Positions 7,911 to 16,440 of a DNA stretch of 64,000 nt are shown here, piece by piece. Position 1 is the stretch's first letter. The number at the start of each line of letters is the position of its first letter. A model generated the notes under the pieces. It was not told the origin of the DNA and ran no database searches. It was given only the letters and a program-made list of their open reading frames with translations. The position numbers and the translations under genes were made by a program. Location of the stretch: NCBI RefSeq assembly GCF_002217945.1, contig NZ_BCMG01000012.1:23830-87829 (forward strand), in the 5' to 3' direction. Origin of the DNA: Secundilactobacillus silagei JCM 19001. Its GTDB lineage: Bacteria; Bacillota; Bacilli; Lactobacillales; Lactobacillaceae.

Positions 7911-8603
7911 ATGGCAAATTTAGTAGTCGATTCAGCTTTTTGGGAACTATTTCCAGACGCACAGATCAGTGCGCTGTCCGTTCATGGACTGAATAACGCA
8001 ATTGATGAGGCAAAGAAACCGCATTTTCAAGCGTTGCTAGATGACGCGATGGACAAGTCCCATCAGTATCTAACGGCAGATCCGTTTCGCAGTAATCCAG
8101 TGGTTGCGCAATGGCGCGAGGCTTATACGAGATTCAAAAAGAAGCGGGGTGCTCGCTCATCGATTGAAGCATTACTGAAGCGGGTCGATCAGGGGAAGAG
8201 TCTTTCACCGATCAATCCCTTGGTCGACGTATATAACAGCGTCTCCTTGGAATTTGGCGTGCCTTGTGGCGGTGAGAACTTAGCTGCGATGGATGGTCCA
8301 ATGCATCTGGGCGTTGCTAAAGGTGGCGAGGCTTTTAAACCGCTGGGTGAAGATGAAGACGAACCGGCTCTGCCAGGTGAAGTGATCTACTACGACAAGA
8401 TTGGCGCCATCTGCCGCTGCTTTAACTGGCGCGATGGTGAACGAACCATGTTAACTGATCAGACCACGGATGCCATTTTAGTGATCGAAGCCATCAATCA
8501 GGAACAGCGCGTGCGCCAGGCCGAAGCGGTGACCGCGATGAAGGCGCGGATTAAAGCCGAGTTTGGCGTTGATGCTGAAGTTGACGCGTTGACGGCTGAG
8601 TAA
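7911..8603 (+). CDS. B3/B4 tRNA-binding-domain protein
   Basis: The 230-residue protein is a stand-alone relative of the B3/B4 editing domain of phenylalanyl-tRNA synthetase beta chains. Recognisable parts are RFKKKRGARSSIEALLKRV (about residues 75-95), SPINPLVDVYNSVSLEFGVPCGGENL (about 100-125) and the ATDAILVIEAIN-like segment near the C-terminus. Free-standing members may hydrolyse mischarged aminoacyl-tRNA or act on related ligands. No partner gene is adjacent. The family is secure, the reaction is inferred. Confidence 0.8.
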   Translation: MANLVVDSAFWELFPDAQISALSVHGLNNAIDEAKKPHFQALLDDAMDKSHQYLTADPFRSNPVVAQWREAYTRFKKKRGARSSIEALLKRVDQGKSLSPINPLVDVYNSVSLEFGVPCGGENLAAMDGPMHLGVAKGGEAFKPLGEDEDEPALPGEVIYYDKIGAICRCFNWRDGERTMLTDQTTDAILVIEAINQEQRVRQAEAVTAMKARIKAEFGVDAEVDALTAE

Positions 8604-8627
8604 ATAAGATAGTCATTAATTTTAAAC

Positions 8628-8676
8628 AATAAGTGCCCAGTTTCATCTTTTTGGATGAGGCTGGGCACTTATTGTT
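8628..8676. terminator. Bidirectional terminator, copy 1 of a shared hairpin
   Basis: AAGTGCCCAGTTTCATC pairs with GATGAGGCTGGGCACTT, with T-runs on both sides. It serves the B3/B4 gene and the convergent pdxR. Nearly the same hairpin lies at 11731-11777, on the other side of the pdx module. Confidence 0.9.
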
Positions 8677-8690
8677 TTGACTATTTTAGA

Positions 8691-10124
8691 TTATAACGCT
8701 GATAGTATCTGCCGTAACCGTACCTGCAATTGCGGAATCTGGGCCGAATTCAAATCAGCGAACCCCATGCGTAGCTTGTTTTGATGCGCACCAAATAGAA
8801 AATCGGGTTGAACCAGCACCTTTTGCTTGAGAAACAAGGTGTAGTCCGTGACATTTAGCTGGCGTGTCAGCTGTAAATGCACCCAGAAACTATTGCCGTT
8901 AACGGGGAGCTGGTAGGTTAACTGTCCCTGATCAACAAAAGGTTGCAGGGCCTGTTGCAGCAAGGCTTGCTGTTGCTGCAGACGGTTGGCTTGACGCTGA
9001 ATCTGCTGGTGCAGATCAGGCTGCGCTAAGAACTGCGCGGCGATAATCTGGGGGAAGATACTCATGCCGGCTTCCATTTGCTGGCGAATATCGGCTAACT
9101 GATCCACGATAAACGCTGGTGCCAATAGCCAGCCGACCCGCGCGTGGTTGCCGACCAGTGAAGACAGTGAGCCGACGTACAGCACGTTATTAGGATCCAG
9201 GGCTTTTAGCAGCGGCACCGATGCGGGCGCGTCAAAGGAGTTGGCGATACCAAAGGGATCATCTTCGACAATGGGGAGCTTCAGTGTTTGGCAGACCCGA
9301 ATCAGGGCTTTTCGTTTAGCCAGCGGCATCATTTGCCCAGTGGGGTTTTGACCGTTGGGGTTAACGAACAGGAAGCGAAAGCGGTGTTTGTAGTATTCTT
9401 GCTGGAGCCGATTCAGGTCCAGACTGCCATCCGCCAGCAAGGGGATGCCGTAGACCCGGATACCAGCCACCTGAAAGAAGGTCAGCTGGTAAAAGTAAGA
9501 CGGTTTTTCAATGGCGATCGCGTCGCCATAGGAAAGTAAGCCCTGCGTGATTAGATAAAAGGCCTGCTGCGCGCCAGAAGTAATCAGCAACTGGTTAGCG
9601 GTGACTGGTTGCTGCAGTAACGTTGATAGCCGGGAAACCAATCGTGATTTAAGCGCGGCGATCCCGCTGATATCGACCTGATTTTCCTGTTCCACCACTT
9701 GCTTGGCCGAGATGTGGTTTGGCGAAATGGGCAGTGCCATGGTGTTGGGAACCTTAAAATTGGTCAGATTAATGGCCTGCGGATCTGATTCTAGGTTACG
9801 CAGTTGGGTCAGGTAGTTTTCAGGGTCGCTGAAGCGGTTAGCGGCGAGGTAGGTGCGCCAATTAACGGTTTCGTTCAAAACGCCCCATTTATCCGTACTG
9901 ACCCAGGTACCGCTGCCACGTTTTCGCGACAACAAGCCGTTACTGACGAGTTCGTTTAACGCTCGTTGAATGGTTGACCGGTTAACGGTGAGCATCTGGG
10001 CTAATTTACGTTCGGCCGGCAGCTGCTGACCGGGTAATAGATTGCCAGTATTGATGGCATTAGTGATCAGGGTAATGACCTTCACGTATAACGATTGGTT
10101 GCCACTGGGAAGCTGCCAATTCAT
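8691..10124 (-). CDS. pdxR: MocR-type regulator PdxR, PLP lysine missing
   Basis: This 477-residue protein joins an N-terminal GntR winged helix (residues 8-76, with PAERKLAQMLTVNRSTIQRAL) to a fold-type I aminotransferase domain. It is divergent from pdxST, the standard arrangement for PdxR, which senses pyridoxal phosphate and controls its synthesis. The aminotransferase part keeps NPNGQNPTG (about 255-263) and VEDDPFG (about 286-292). The motif that normally reads GTFSK with the Schiff-base lysine reads G-S-L-S-S at 318-322, so the lysine is replaced by Ser322. The frame is intact and the surrounding LGW-like segment aligns, so this is not a frameshift. PLP sensing, if kept, must be non-covalent. 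Confidence 0.85.
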   Translation of the reverse strand: MNWQLPSGNQSLYVKVITLITNAINTGNLLPGQQLPAERKLAQMLTVNRSTIQRALNELVSNGLLSRKRGSGTWVSTDKWGVLNETVNWRTYLAANRFSDPENYLTQLRNLESDPQAINLTNFKVPNTMALPISPNHISAKQVVEQENQVDISGIAALKSRLVSRLSTLLQQPVTANQLLITSGAQQAFYLITQGLLSYGDAIAIEKPSYFYQLTFFQVAGIRVYGIPLLADGSLDLNRLQQEYYKHRFRFLFVNPNGQNPTGQMMPLAKRKALIRVCQTLKLPIVEDDPFGIANSFDAPASVPLLKALDPNNVLYVGSLSSLVGNHARVGWLLAPAFIVDQLADIRQQMEAGMSIFPQIIAAQFLAQPDLHQQIQRQANRLQQQQALLQQALQPFVDQGQLTYQLPVNGNSFWVHLQLTRQLNVTDYTLFLKQKVLVQPDFLFGAHQNKLRMGFADLNSAQIPQLQVRLRQILSAL

Positions 10125-10144
10125 GCTGTCACCTTCTTTTTAAA

Positions 10145-10170
10145 ATTGGGTGGTTAATTTACCATCCAAT
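10145..10170. promoter_or_regulatory. Candidate PdxR operator
   Basis: A 26-bp imperfect palindrome (ATTGGGTGG...CCATCCAAT) lies in the pdxR-pdxS gap. It is downstream of the predicted pdxR start point and upstream of a pdxS -10 candidate (TATAGT 10184-10189) that lacks a good -35. That fits repression of pdxR and activation of pdxST by the same protein. Confidence 0.55.
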
Positions 10171-10181
10171 TGGTTGCTGTC

Positions 10182-10210
10182 ATTATAGTTGTTCAGCCTT
10201 AGTATGTAAA
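10182..10210 (-). promoter_or_regulatory. pdxR promoter
   Basis: On the minus strand TTTACA (10210-10205), a 17-bp spacer and TATAAT (10187-10182) form a near-consensus promoter. Confidence 0.65.
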
Positions 10211-10236
10211 TAATTTAAAGAGATGGAGGAATGACG

Positions 10237-11121
10237 ATGAAAGAAACAGGAACAACAACGGTTAAACGTGGTATGGCGCAGATGCAAAGGGGCGGCGTCA
10301 TTATGGATGTCGCTAACGTGGAACAGGCGAAGATTGCGGAGAATGCTGGTGCGGTTGCCGTCATGGCGCTGGAACGGGTCCCTTCAGATATTCGTGCAGC
10401 TGGTGGTGTGGCCCGGATGTCTGACCCAGCAATGATCAAGGCGATTATGGCTGCAGTCACGATTCCGGTCATGGCGAAGGTCCGCATTGGTCACATTGCT
10501 GAAGCCCGTATTTTGGAAGCCATTGGTGTTGATTACATAGATGAAAGTGAAGTATTGACGCCAGCCGATGATAACTATCACATTAATAAAAACGATTACA
10601 AGGTGCCCTTTGTTTGCGGTTGCCGTGATTTAGGTGAAGCTTTACGCCGAATCGGTGAAGGCGCCTCTATGATGCGGACCAAGGGTGAACCGGGTACTGG
10701 CAACATTATCGAAGCGGTGCGCCACATGGAAAAGGTCAACGAACAGATCGGTCACGTCAAGGTGGCTGATCCGGATCAACTGATGACTATTAGCCGGGAT
10801 CTTAAGGCACCTTATGAACTAGTCAAGCAGGTGCATGATCTAGGCAAACTGCCCGTTGTAAACTTTGCGGCCGGCGGGGTCTCAACACCAGCGGATGCGG
10901 CCCTCATGATGAACTTAGGCGCTGACGGCATTTTCGTTGGTTCCGGGATCTTTAAGTCGGAGAACCCAGCGAAGTTCGCGAAGGCTATCGTGACCGCTAC
11001 GGCGCACCCAACGGACTACGCGTTGATTGCTAAGGTATCCGAACATTTGGGCAAGCCAATGAAGGGTATCGACATTTCAACGTTGACGGAAGACCAAAAG
11101 ATGGCGGATCGCGGTATCTAA
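10237..11121 (+). CDS. pdxS: Pyridoxal 5'-phosphate synthase, PdxS subunit
   Basis: PdxS condenses ribose 5-phosphate, glyceraldehyde 3-phosphate and ammonia into pyridoxal 5'-phosphate in the deoxyxylulose-independent route. With ATG 10237 as start the protein has 294 residues, the usual length, and the two active-site lysines fall at Lys81 (VMAKVRIGH) and Lys149 (RTKGEPGTG), the same numbers as in Bacillus. GGAGG is seven bases before this ATG; another ATG six bases earlier is too close to it. pdxT follows after a short gap, so the pair is an operon encoding the full synthase. Confidence 0.97.
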   Translation: MKETGTTTVKRGMAQMQRGGVIMDVANVEQAKIAENAGAVAVMALERVPSDIRAAGGVARMSDPAMIKAIMAAVTIPVMAKVRIGHIAEARILEAIGVDYIDESEVLTPADDNYHINKNDYKVPFVCGCRDLGEALRRIGEGASMMRTKGEPGTGNIIEAVRHMEKVNEQIGHVKVADPDQLMTISRDLKAPYELVKQVHDLGKLPVVNFAAGGVSTPADAALMMNLGADGIFVGSGIFKSENPAKFAKAIVTATAHPTDYALIAKVSEHLGKPMKGIDISTLTEDQKMADRGI

Positions 11122-11137
11122 AAAGGGGGCAATGTGC

Positions 11138-11710
11138 GTGAAAATTGGTGTTTTAGCACTTCAAGGTGCGGTCAGCGAACATGTGGATATGTTAACGGCT
11201 TGCGGCGTCACCGCACGTCCCGTTAAAGAACAGCCGGATCTTACCGGTCTCGATGGACTGGTGATACCCGGTGGTGAAAGTACCACGATGCGCAAGCTGC
11301 TGGTTCGTGAACAGCTGTTATCCCCAATAAAGACACTGGTTCAGCAGGGCTTCCCAATCTTTGGCACCTGTGCCGGACTGGTTCTGCTCGCCCAGCCGGA
11401 ATCGCTGGACGGCTTGAATGGTACGGTAGTGCGTAACGGCTTTGGCCGGCAGCGTGAAAGTTTTGAAACGGCGCTGACGGTTAAAGGCTGGTCAAAACCG
11501 TATCATGGTATTTTTATCCGGGCACCGTACTTGTCTGAAGTAAAGCAGCCGGCAGAAGCATTAGTCACGTTAGCGGATGGGCAAATCGTCGCTGCTCAGC
11601 AGAAAAACGTGCTGGTCACGTCGTTTCATCCGGAGTTAACGTCAGATCCGCGGTTCCACCAGTATTTTATTGACCAGATGGTGGCAAAGCGGTCGGATCA
11701 AGTGAATTAA
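11138..11710 (+). CDS. pdxT: Pyridoxal 5'-phosphate synthase, glutaminase subunit PdxT
   Basis: PdxT hydrolyses glutamine and channels ammonia to PdxS. The 190-residue class I amidotransferase shows GGES at 45-48, the nucleophile Cys78 in GTCAG, and the His164/Glu166 pair in HPEL. I chose GTG 11138, which gives the standard MKIGVLALQGAV start and lies eight bases after GGGGG; the ATG at 11132 is only two bases from it. Its terminator at 11731 closes the pdx operon. Confidence 0.95.
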   Translation: MKIGVLALQGAVSEHVDMLTACGVTARPVKEQPDLTGLDGLVIPGGESTTMRKLLVREQLLSPIKTLVQQGFPIFGTCAGLVLLAQPESLDGLNGTVVRNGFGRQRESFETALTVKGWSKPYHGIFIRAPYLSEVKQPAEALVTLADGQIVAAQQKNVLVTSFHPELTSDPRFHQYFIDQMVAKRSDQVN

Positions 11711-11730
11711 AATGATATAGCTTAAATGAT

Positions 11731-11777
11731 TAGTGCCCAGTTTCATCATTTTTTGATGAGATTGGGCACTTATTTTT
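11731..11777. terminator. Bidirectional terminator, copy 2 of the shared hairpin
   Basis: TAGTGCCCAGTTTCATCA pairs with TGATGAGATTGGGCACTTA, with T-runs on both sides. It ends pdxST and the convergent POT gene. The arms match the hairpin at 8628-8676 closely. Confidence 0.9.
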
Positions 11778-13233
11778 AACCATTTATTTTCCTTATAATT
11801 CCCCGGTTCTTGATGATCAACAAGACACCCCAGACAATTGCGATGAGTCCAATGACCAAGAAGTAGGCCGCTTCATGACCCTTGGTATAAAAGTTGGCGG
11901 CAATGGCTGACAGACCGGACCCGGCAGCTTGCGAAAGGGTGAAGATGGTCATCATTTGCGTCATGAATGCGGTGGGGGCGACCTCACTGGCCATGGCCCG
12001 ACCAACTGGAGACGTGAAGGTTTCACCGGCCATGATCAGCGCGTAAAAGATGACGATCCATAATGGCGATACTTTAACGTTAGCCGGAAACAGGGACACG
12101 GGCAGCACCATAAATAGTGGCCCGGCGCCCCAAAGTAATAGACCAATACCAAACTTTAAGCCGTCATTGGGCTGATGAGGTCCCAGTTTACCCCATATTT
12201 GGCTGCTGATGGTGCCAAACAAAACGGCAAAAACGGCTGGGAACGTTTGAAAGCTGGCAGCGGAGAGGTGGATTCCCCAGACGGTCAAATTAACGTGATC
12301 CAGCGTATAAAGTGAGAGGATCCCGGTTGCCTGGCCGGAAACCAGCATGCTGATGCTCGTTCCGATCAGGAAGATACCATATGTTTTGACGCGACTGGCT
12401 TCTTGATGAGTCACCTTGGAACTGCGGACAATTTTAATCACGTATCCCACTGGTAAAACGATGCCAATAAGACCGACAGCACCGCTGAAACTTTTGGCGG
12501 TCAGCCAGCCTAAGCGGATGAGTATTCCAACTAAAATGATGACTACCGCAGTGATTCCCAGTAACCTTTTTGCTAACAGGCGGCGTTCTGCCGGCTGCAT
12601 CGGGTCTGGCGGTACCATACCGAGATCACCGAAGTAACGGTGGTTCAAGAAAATGTAGGGCAGGGTCGTCAGTAACAGGACAACGACCGCCACTAAAAAG
12701 CCGGCGTTGTAGCCGAACTTCAGTGCCACGGCACCAGTAATGATTGGTCCCGCCGCACCCACGTTATTCATGATGTAAATCAGGGTAAACGCCGTATTGC
12801 GCATGGTCCCCATTTGCCGATAGATTAGGCCTACCAAGGCGTAGAGGCTTTGGCCGGTGATGCCAGAAGCGATGATCTGCAGGGCTAGGCTTATGAAGAA
12901 CAGGGGCAGCCCGCCATGGGGCACGACCAGTAGTGAGATGGCTACGGCATTCAGCAGGGTCCCGTACAGGTACGGTTTCCGCAGCCCGACCAGTCGATCA
13001 GCGGCATAACTGCCAGCGATACCAGCGAAGTAGCCTAGTGAGGAGAACACCGCCATGATCTGGGTAGCGGTGATGCGGTCAATTCCCAGACCGCCGAGAT
13101 GCAACGGTTCGTAAAGATATAGAATCATGATGGCGCTGACGGCGTAGGTAGCAAACCCAGTGCCTAGTGCGCCTAATGCCATCAGCCGAAATGCCTTTGG
13201 CTGTTTTGTAATGATGCCGTTTTGTTTTGACAA
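11776..13233 (-). CDS. POT/PTR-family peptide MFS transporter (divergent)
   Basis: The product is about 485 residues with 12-14 membrane helices. The order of segments, the FSSLGYFAGIAGSYAADRLVGLRK stretch (MFS signature loop) and the GETFTSPVGRAMASEVAP motif in the late helices place it in the proton-coupled oligopeptide transporter family. The ExxERFxYY motif of classic peptide carriers is not visible in helix 1, which reads GTGFATYAVSAIMILYLYEP, so substrate and proton coupling may differ. A TTG at 13233 with AGAGG ten bases upstream is the likely start; another TTG at 13272 lacks a ribosome site. Confidence 0.75.
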   Translation of the reverse strand: MSKQNGIITKQPKAFRLMALGALGTGFATYAVSAIMILYLYEPLHLGGLGIDRITATQIMAVFSSLGYFAGIAGSYAADRLVGLRKPYLYGTLLNAVAISLLVVPHGGLPLFFISLALQIIASGITGQSLYALVGLIYRQMGTMRNTAFTLIYIMNNVGAAGPIITGAVALKFGYNAGFLVAVVVLLLTTLPYIFLNHRYFGDLGMVPPDPMQPAERRLLAKRLLGITAVVIILVGILIRLGWLTAKSFSGAVGLIGIVLPVGYVIKIVRSSKVTHQEASRVKTYGIFLIGTSISMLVSGQATGILSLYTLDHVNLTVWGIHLSAASFQTFPAVFAVLFGTISSQIWGKLGPHQPNDGLKFGIGLLLWGAGPLFMVLPVSLFPANVKVSPLWIVIFYALIMAGETFTSPVGRAMASEVAPTAFMTQMMTIFTLSQAAGSGLSAIAANFYTKGHEAAYFLVIGLIAIVWGVLLIIKNRGIIRKING

Positions 13234-13329
13234 TATGTAAGATCCTCTATGTTGCAGATTTTTGTTAACCAATCATAATACCACAACTGCGAACTTCGAG
13301 GACAGGTTGCTTCTTTTGTGTTAAATAAG

Positions 13330-14028
13330 TTACGCGCGCATTAAATCTCGAAAACTCCACTCGATCAATGCGTGATCCAGCTTCACTGCCAAGTTAACAT
13401 CTTCGGCACTGATGGCATCTAAAAGTGCCTGATTGCGTTTAATAAACTCAGCGTTGCCACCGTCTTTGCTATTCCATTCGGCCAACTTTAAATACATCGG
13501 CCGAAAACTATTAATGATTAACGGATAGACCTGGTTTTGGGAGGCTAGCGCTAGGGCATGGAAGAAGTCAAAGGTGGTTAGCGACCAGTCTTGAATGGTG
13601 TTGCTCTGCTTAAATTGATCTAAAGCTGCCTGAGCTAACCGCAAACTGGGCTTGTCTTGGCGCTTTGCAGCTAACGTCACGATGTTTTCTTCAGTGACCT
13701 GGCGAAATTCGTAAATTGATTGGAGCAGTGACGGCTGGTAGTAGCCGCCATCAAAGGAGACGACTTGATTCAACGTTTCCAGAGTGCCTTCAGAGCGATA
13801 ATCGGCCACGACAGCACCTTGCCGTGGCTGAATGTGGATGAAGTGCAGCTGCTGCAGTCGGCTTAACCCGGTATTAATAACGGAACGACTGACATTCATG
13901 CTTTCTGAGAGTTCCCGTTCATGGGGCAGTTTTTCGCCAGGTTTTAATTGACCAGCGATAATGGCATTTTTAATTTGCGTAACGAATAAGTCAGTCGCGC
14001 TGGGTGCTTCGATTGGTTTAAATTTCAT
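13330..14028 (-). CDS. GntR-family regulator, FadR subfamily
   Basis: The 232-residue protein has an N-terminal winged helix (residues 10-75, PHERELSESMNVSRSVINTGLSRL) and an alpha-helical FCD ligand domain (about 95-225, with EFRQVTEENIVTLAA). FCD domains usually bind small organic acids through a metal. It is divergent from a 3-hydroxyacyl-CoA dehydrogenase-like gene, and a FadR-type TGGT-N3-ACCA site lies in its own leader. It probably controls itself and that dehydrogenase. Confidence 0.85.
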   Translation of the reverse strand: MKFKPIEAPSATDLFVTQIKNAIIAGQLKPGEKLPHERELSESMNVSRSVINTGLSRLQQLHFIHIQPRQGAVVADYRSEGTLETLNQVVSFDGGYYQPSLLQSIYEFRQVTEENIVTLAAKRQDKPSLRLAQAALDQFKQSNTIQDWSLTTFDFFHALALASQNQVYPLIINSFRPMYLKLAEWNSKDGGNAEFIKRNQALLDAISAEDVNLAVKLDHALIEWSFRDLMRA

Positions 14029-14046
14029 GAGGACACCTTCTTGTAT

Positions 14047-14057
14047 TGGTCATACCA
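14047..14057. promoter_or_regulatory. FadR-type operator
   Basis: TGGTCATACCA matches the TGGT-N3-ACCA pattern bound by FadR-subfamily GntR proteins. It lies just before the GntR ribosome site and downstream of an extended -10 (TGCTAAAAT on the minus strand). Confidence 0.6.
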
Positions 14058-14169
14058 GATACCAAGAACCATTTTAGCACCGAAAATGGAAAAACGGGTA
14101 AATGTGTATTTACTCACAAGTCGAAATTCTATACCCTGTAATTAACTTAAATATATGGAGGAATTTAAC

Positions 14170-15060
14170 ATGGAAATTGAACACGTAACCGTGATCGGCG
14201 GGGGCATTTTGGGTAGCCAAATTGCTTATCAAATCGCTTTTAAGGGACTGAAAGTTGTTCTGTATAATCACAATTCAGTAGAGAAGGCTAAACAGCACGT
14301 TCAGCAGTTAAAAGCAGACTATCAGCGTGACTTAAAAATCACGGCTGGTGCGTATGAAAAGGGACTGGAACAACTCAGTTATTCGACTGATCTGGCGGAT
14401 GCAGTCAAAGATGCCGATTTAGTGATCGAATCAATTTCTGAAAAAATTGCGGTCAAACAAGCGTTTTACGAATCCTTAGCGAAGGTTGTGCCAGCTAAGA
14501 CAATTATTGCCAGCAACTCATCGACGTTATTACCTAGCCAGCTGAAAGATTTCACTGGTCGGCCAAAGCAATATCTGCACATTCATTTTGCTAATCAGAT
14601 CTGGATCCGGAACACTGCAGAAGTAATGGGCTCACCCGAAACTGCTCCTGAAGTCTTTGATCAAGTAGTGGCCTTTACCAAGACCATCGGCATGGTGCCG
14701 ATTCCGTTGAAGAAGGAACAGCCGCGTTACGTGCTTAATACCATGCTGATTCCGTGGCTAAATTCCGCTTTGATCCTCTGGGCTAAAGGCGTTGCGGAAC
14801 CGGCAACAATCGATAAAACCTGGATGATCGATCTGGGTGTTGCAGTAGGGCCCTTTGCCGTCCTTGATGCGATTGGGATGAAGACCCATTACAACATCGT
14901 GGTGACTGAGGCTGAGGCTACCGATAATGATGATCTCAGGTTGGTCGCTAAAAAGATGAAGGAACGCATCGATGCCAACAAGCTTGGCCCAACTACCGGT
15001 GAAGGTTTCTATCACTGGCCTAACCCAGAGTTCATGACACCCGATTTTTTAACTAAATAG
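14170..15060 (+). CDS. 3-hydroxyacyl-CoA dehydrogenase-family oxidoreductase
   Basis: This 296-residue NAD-dependent dehydrogenase starts with a Rossmann motif (VTVIGGGILGSQIA, residues 5-18) and has the 3HCDH domain order: ADLVIESISEKIAVKQ, IASNSSTLLPSQL, then a C-terminal helical dimer domain with VGPFAVLDAIGMKTHYNI. The usual HFFNP catalytic motif appears as HFANQ and the NR..P motif as LNTMLIPWLNSA, so it is a divergent member and may act on a small hydroxy acid and not a CoA ester. ATG 14170 has GGAGG eight bases upstream. It is likely controlled by the divergent GntR protein. Confidence 0.8.
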   Translation: MEIEHVTVIGGGILGSQIAYQIAFKGLKVVLYNHNSVEKAKQHVQQLKADYQRDLKITAGAYEKGLEQLSYSTDLADAVKDADLVIESISEKIAVKQAFYESLAKVVPAKTIIASNSSTLLPSQLKDFTGRPKQYLHIHFANQIWIRNTAEVMGSPETAPEVFDQVVAFTKTIGMVPIPLKKEQPRYVLNTMLIPWLNSALILWAKGVAEPATIDKTWMIDLGVAVGPFAVLDAIGMKTHYNIVVTEAEATDNDDLRLVAKKMKERIDANKLGPTTGEGFYHWPNPEFMTPDFLTK

Positions 15061-15065
15061 ACGAT

Positions 15066-15114
15066 TAATAGGCGCAATCCCATGTTGAAAGTTCATGGTA
15101 TCGCGCCTATTTTA
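15066..15114. terminator. Strong terminator
   Basis: AATAGGCGCAATCCCATG pairs with CATGGTATCGCGCCTATT around a nine-base loop, followed by T-rich sequence. Confidence 0.85.
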
Positions 15115-15172
15115 TGGCATTATTGAAAGAATCCCGTATAAGTGATAACTTATATAATTTTAACAATTAGTG

Positions 15173-15206
15173 AGCATATCAGCGTGTGTTTTTACGCGTT
15201 CATGCT
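15173..15206. promoter_or_regulatory. Inverted repeat before the metalloprotease gene
   Basis: AGCAT...ATGCT arms enclose a second GCGT...ACGC pair. It lies about 70 bp before the ribosome site and could be an operator or leader hairpin. Confidence 0.3.
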
Positions 15207-15277
15207 AATATAAAAAGCAATTATAGGAGTATGGTGCTGTTAACTAGGAGTAGTTAAATGTGAATGGGGGATTCATT

Positions 15278-15967
15278 ATGTCCACGACGAATAGGGAAAC
15301 CAGGATACTTTTATTAGTGGTGATGGTGATTGTATCTGTGTTTTGGTTTCCAGTTAAAGGTGTCGCTGCAATTACGCCGGCCAATCCTTACCGGTTTAAA
15401 ACCGCGCAGGCAACGGTTCATCTATCGGTTGATGCCCACTACAATAACATCTGGCGTAAAGCCATCGCAGCTTGGAATAGTAAGGGCGTGTTTGAATTTA
15501 AGATTACTCAAAGTTCAACTGCCCAAATTAATATTTTATCCATGCCAGCCGCTTTAAAAAAACCTAATCTGACGGGACTGACCTACGTTTATCATGATGA
15601 AAATGGCGTGATCACTAAAGCAGATACCTACTTGAACAATACGGCACTGACAGCGTATCGTTATACGGATACGCAACGAGTCAACGTTGCGGAACATGAA
15701 CTCGGCCATACAATGGGACTGGCGCATAATCCAAGTCAGAAAAGTGTCATGTACTATGAAAACCGGTATTATCCGATTCAGCCGGTAGATGTTGCGGCAG
15801 TTCGGGCCCACTACCAGCAGACGGCAACGGTGCCACCAATGCCGGCAGCACAGCAGATGGATACGTTCACACGAACTGGCATACGGCGGCCAGAATTACT
15901 TAATCACCTATGTCCAGTTCTGTATCCGATTCGGGGATTAGATATGCAGATTATGACGTATGATTAA
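15278..15967 (+). CDS. Secreted metzincin-type zinc metalloprotease
   Basis: The 229-residue protein has an N-terminal hydrophobic segment (residues 9-30) that is a signal peptide or anchor. The catalytic domain carries HELGHTMGLAH (His140, Glu141, His144, His150) and a Met-turn SVMYY with Met158, the hallmarks of matrixin-like metzincins. The domain is short, as in other lactobacillar M10-like proteases. The C-terminal tail after residue 185 has no recognised domain. GGGGG precedes ATG 15278 by about seven bases. A hairpin repeat element lies right after the stop codon. Confidence 0.85.
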   Translation: MSTTNRETRILLLVVMVIVSVFWFPVKGVAAITPANPYRFKTAQATVHLSVDAHYNNIWRKAIAAWNSKGVFEFKITQSSTAQINILSMPAALKKPNLTGLTYVYHDENGVITKADTYLNNTALTAYRYTDTQRVNVAEHELGHTMGLAHNPSQKSVMYYENRYYPIQPVDVAAVRAHYQQTATVPPMPAAQQMDTFTRTGIRRPELLNHLCPVLYPIRGLDMQIMTYD

Positions 15968-15977
15968 CTTAAAAATG

Positions 15978-16198
15978 AAGCTGTGACAAAACTCGGTAGA
16001 TTCCAGAATTTAACCCCAAAAATGCTTGTTCCGGCGAACTTTGTCGGGACAAGCATTTTTGGGGTTAAATGGCCGGAATCTGAGCTTTGGCACGTGATTA
16101 GACTATATAGAAGTATTGAATAAATAGACATTTTCTTGCTATCTTCAGTTAAGAAGTCAGTTGAAATACTTACCAATATCGACTTAAGTCACAAGCCT
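15978..16198 (+). repeat. Dispersed hairpin repeat A, copy 1 (MITE-like)
   Basis: A 221-bp element with imperfect terminal inverted repeats (AAGCTGTGACAAAACTC at one end, the reverse complement of AGGCTTGTGACTTAAGTC at the other). Its core (about 16000-16080) is a long hairpin with inner arms AACCCCAAAAATGCTTG/CAAGCATTTTTGGGGTT and outer arms GATTCC/GGAATC, separated by an AGAA:TGGCC internal loop. The right part, with AGTTAAGAAGTCAGTTGAAA, is conserved in copies at 26448-26667 (inverted) and 54590-54810. It contains no gene. Confidence 0.85.
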
Positions 16199-16221
16199 AT
16201 TTATTTTAACTATTTTGCCTG

Positions 16222-16440
16222 TTAATGATGTTCCCATAGCATACTGATCAGTTCTATTAGTGCAAAGAATACAGCGGAACCACTTATACCTCTAAGAAAG
16301 AGTAGCCAGTAATGAAAGAGGTAGAGCTGACCAGTTGTAAACAGGTCAATGGCACCCTTAATTAGGATTAGAACAATCAAGAGAACCAACATGAGTAGCA
16401 GATCAAATAGATAGCTACTGATGTGTTTACGCCAATTCAT
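16222..16440 (-). CDS. Small membrane protein, 72 residues
   Basis: A 72-residue protein with two hydrophobic helices (about residues 10-32 and 40-68) and a basic start, MNWRKH. AAGGAG lies 11 bases before ATG 16440; an upstream in-frame GTG overlaps the ribosome site. I recognise no family. It lies between a repeat element and a TetR gene on the same strand. Confidence 0.6.
   Translation of the reverse strand: MNWRKHISSYLFDLLLMLVLLIVLILIKGAIDLFTTGQLYLFHYWLLFLRGISGSAVFFALIELISMLWEHH

Noticed and set aside
15978..16198. Remnant of an IS transposase
   Set aside because: Terminal inverted repeats are present but no transposase-like frame exists in any copy.
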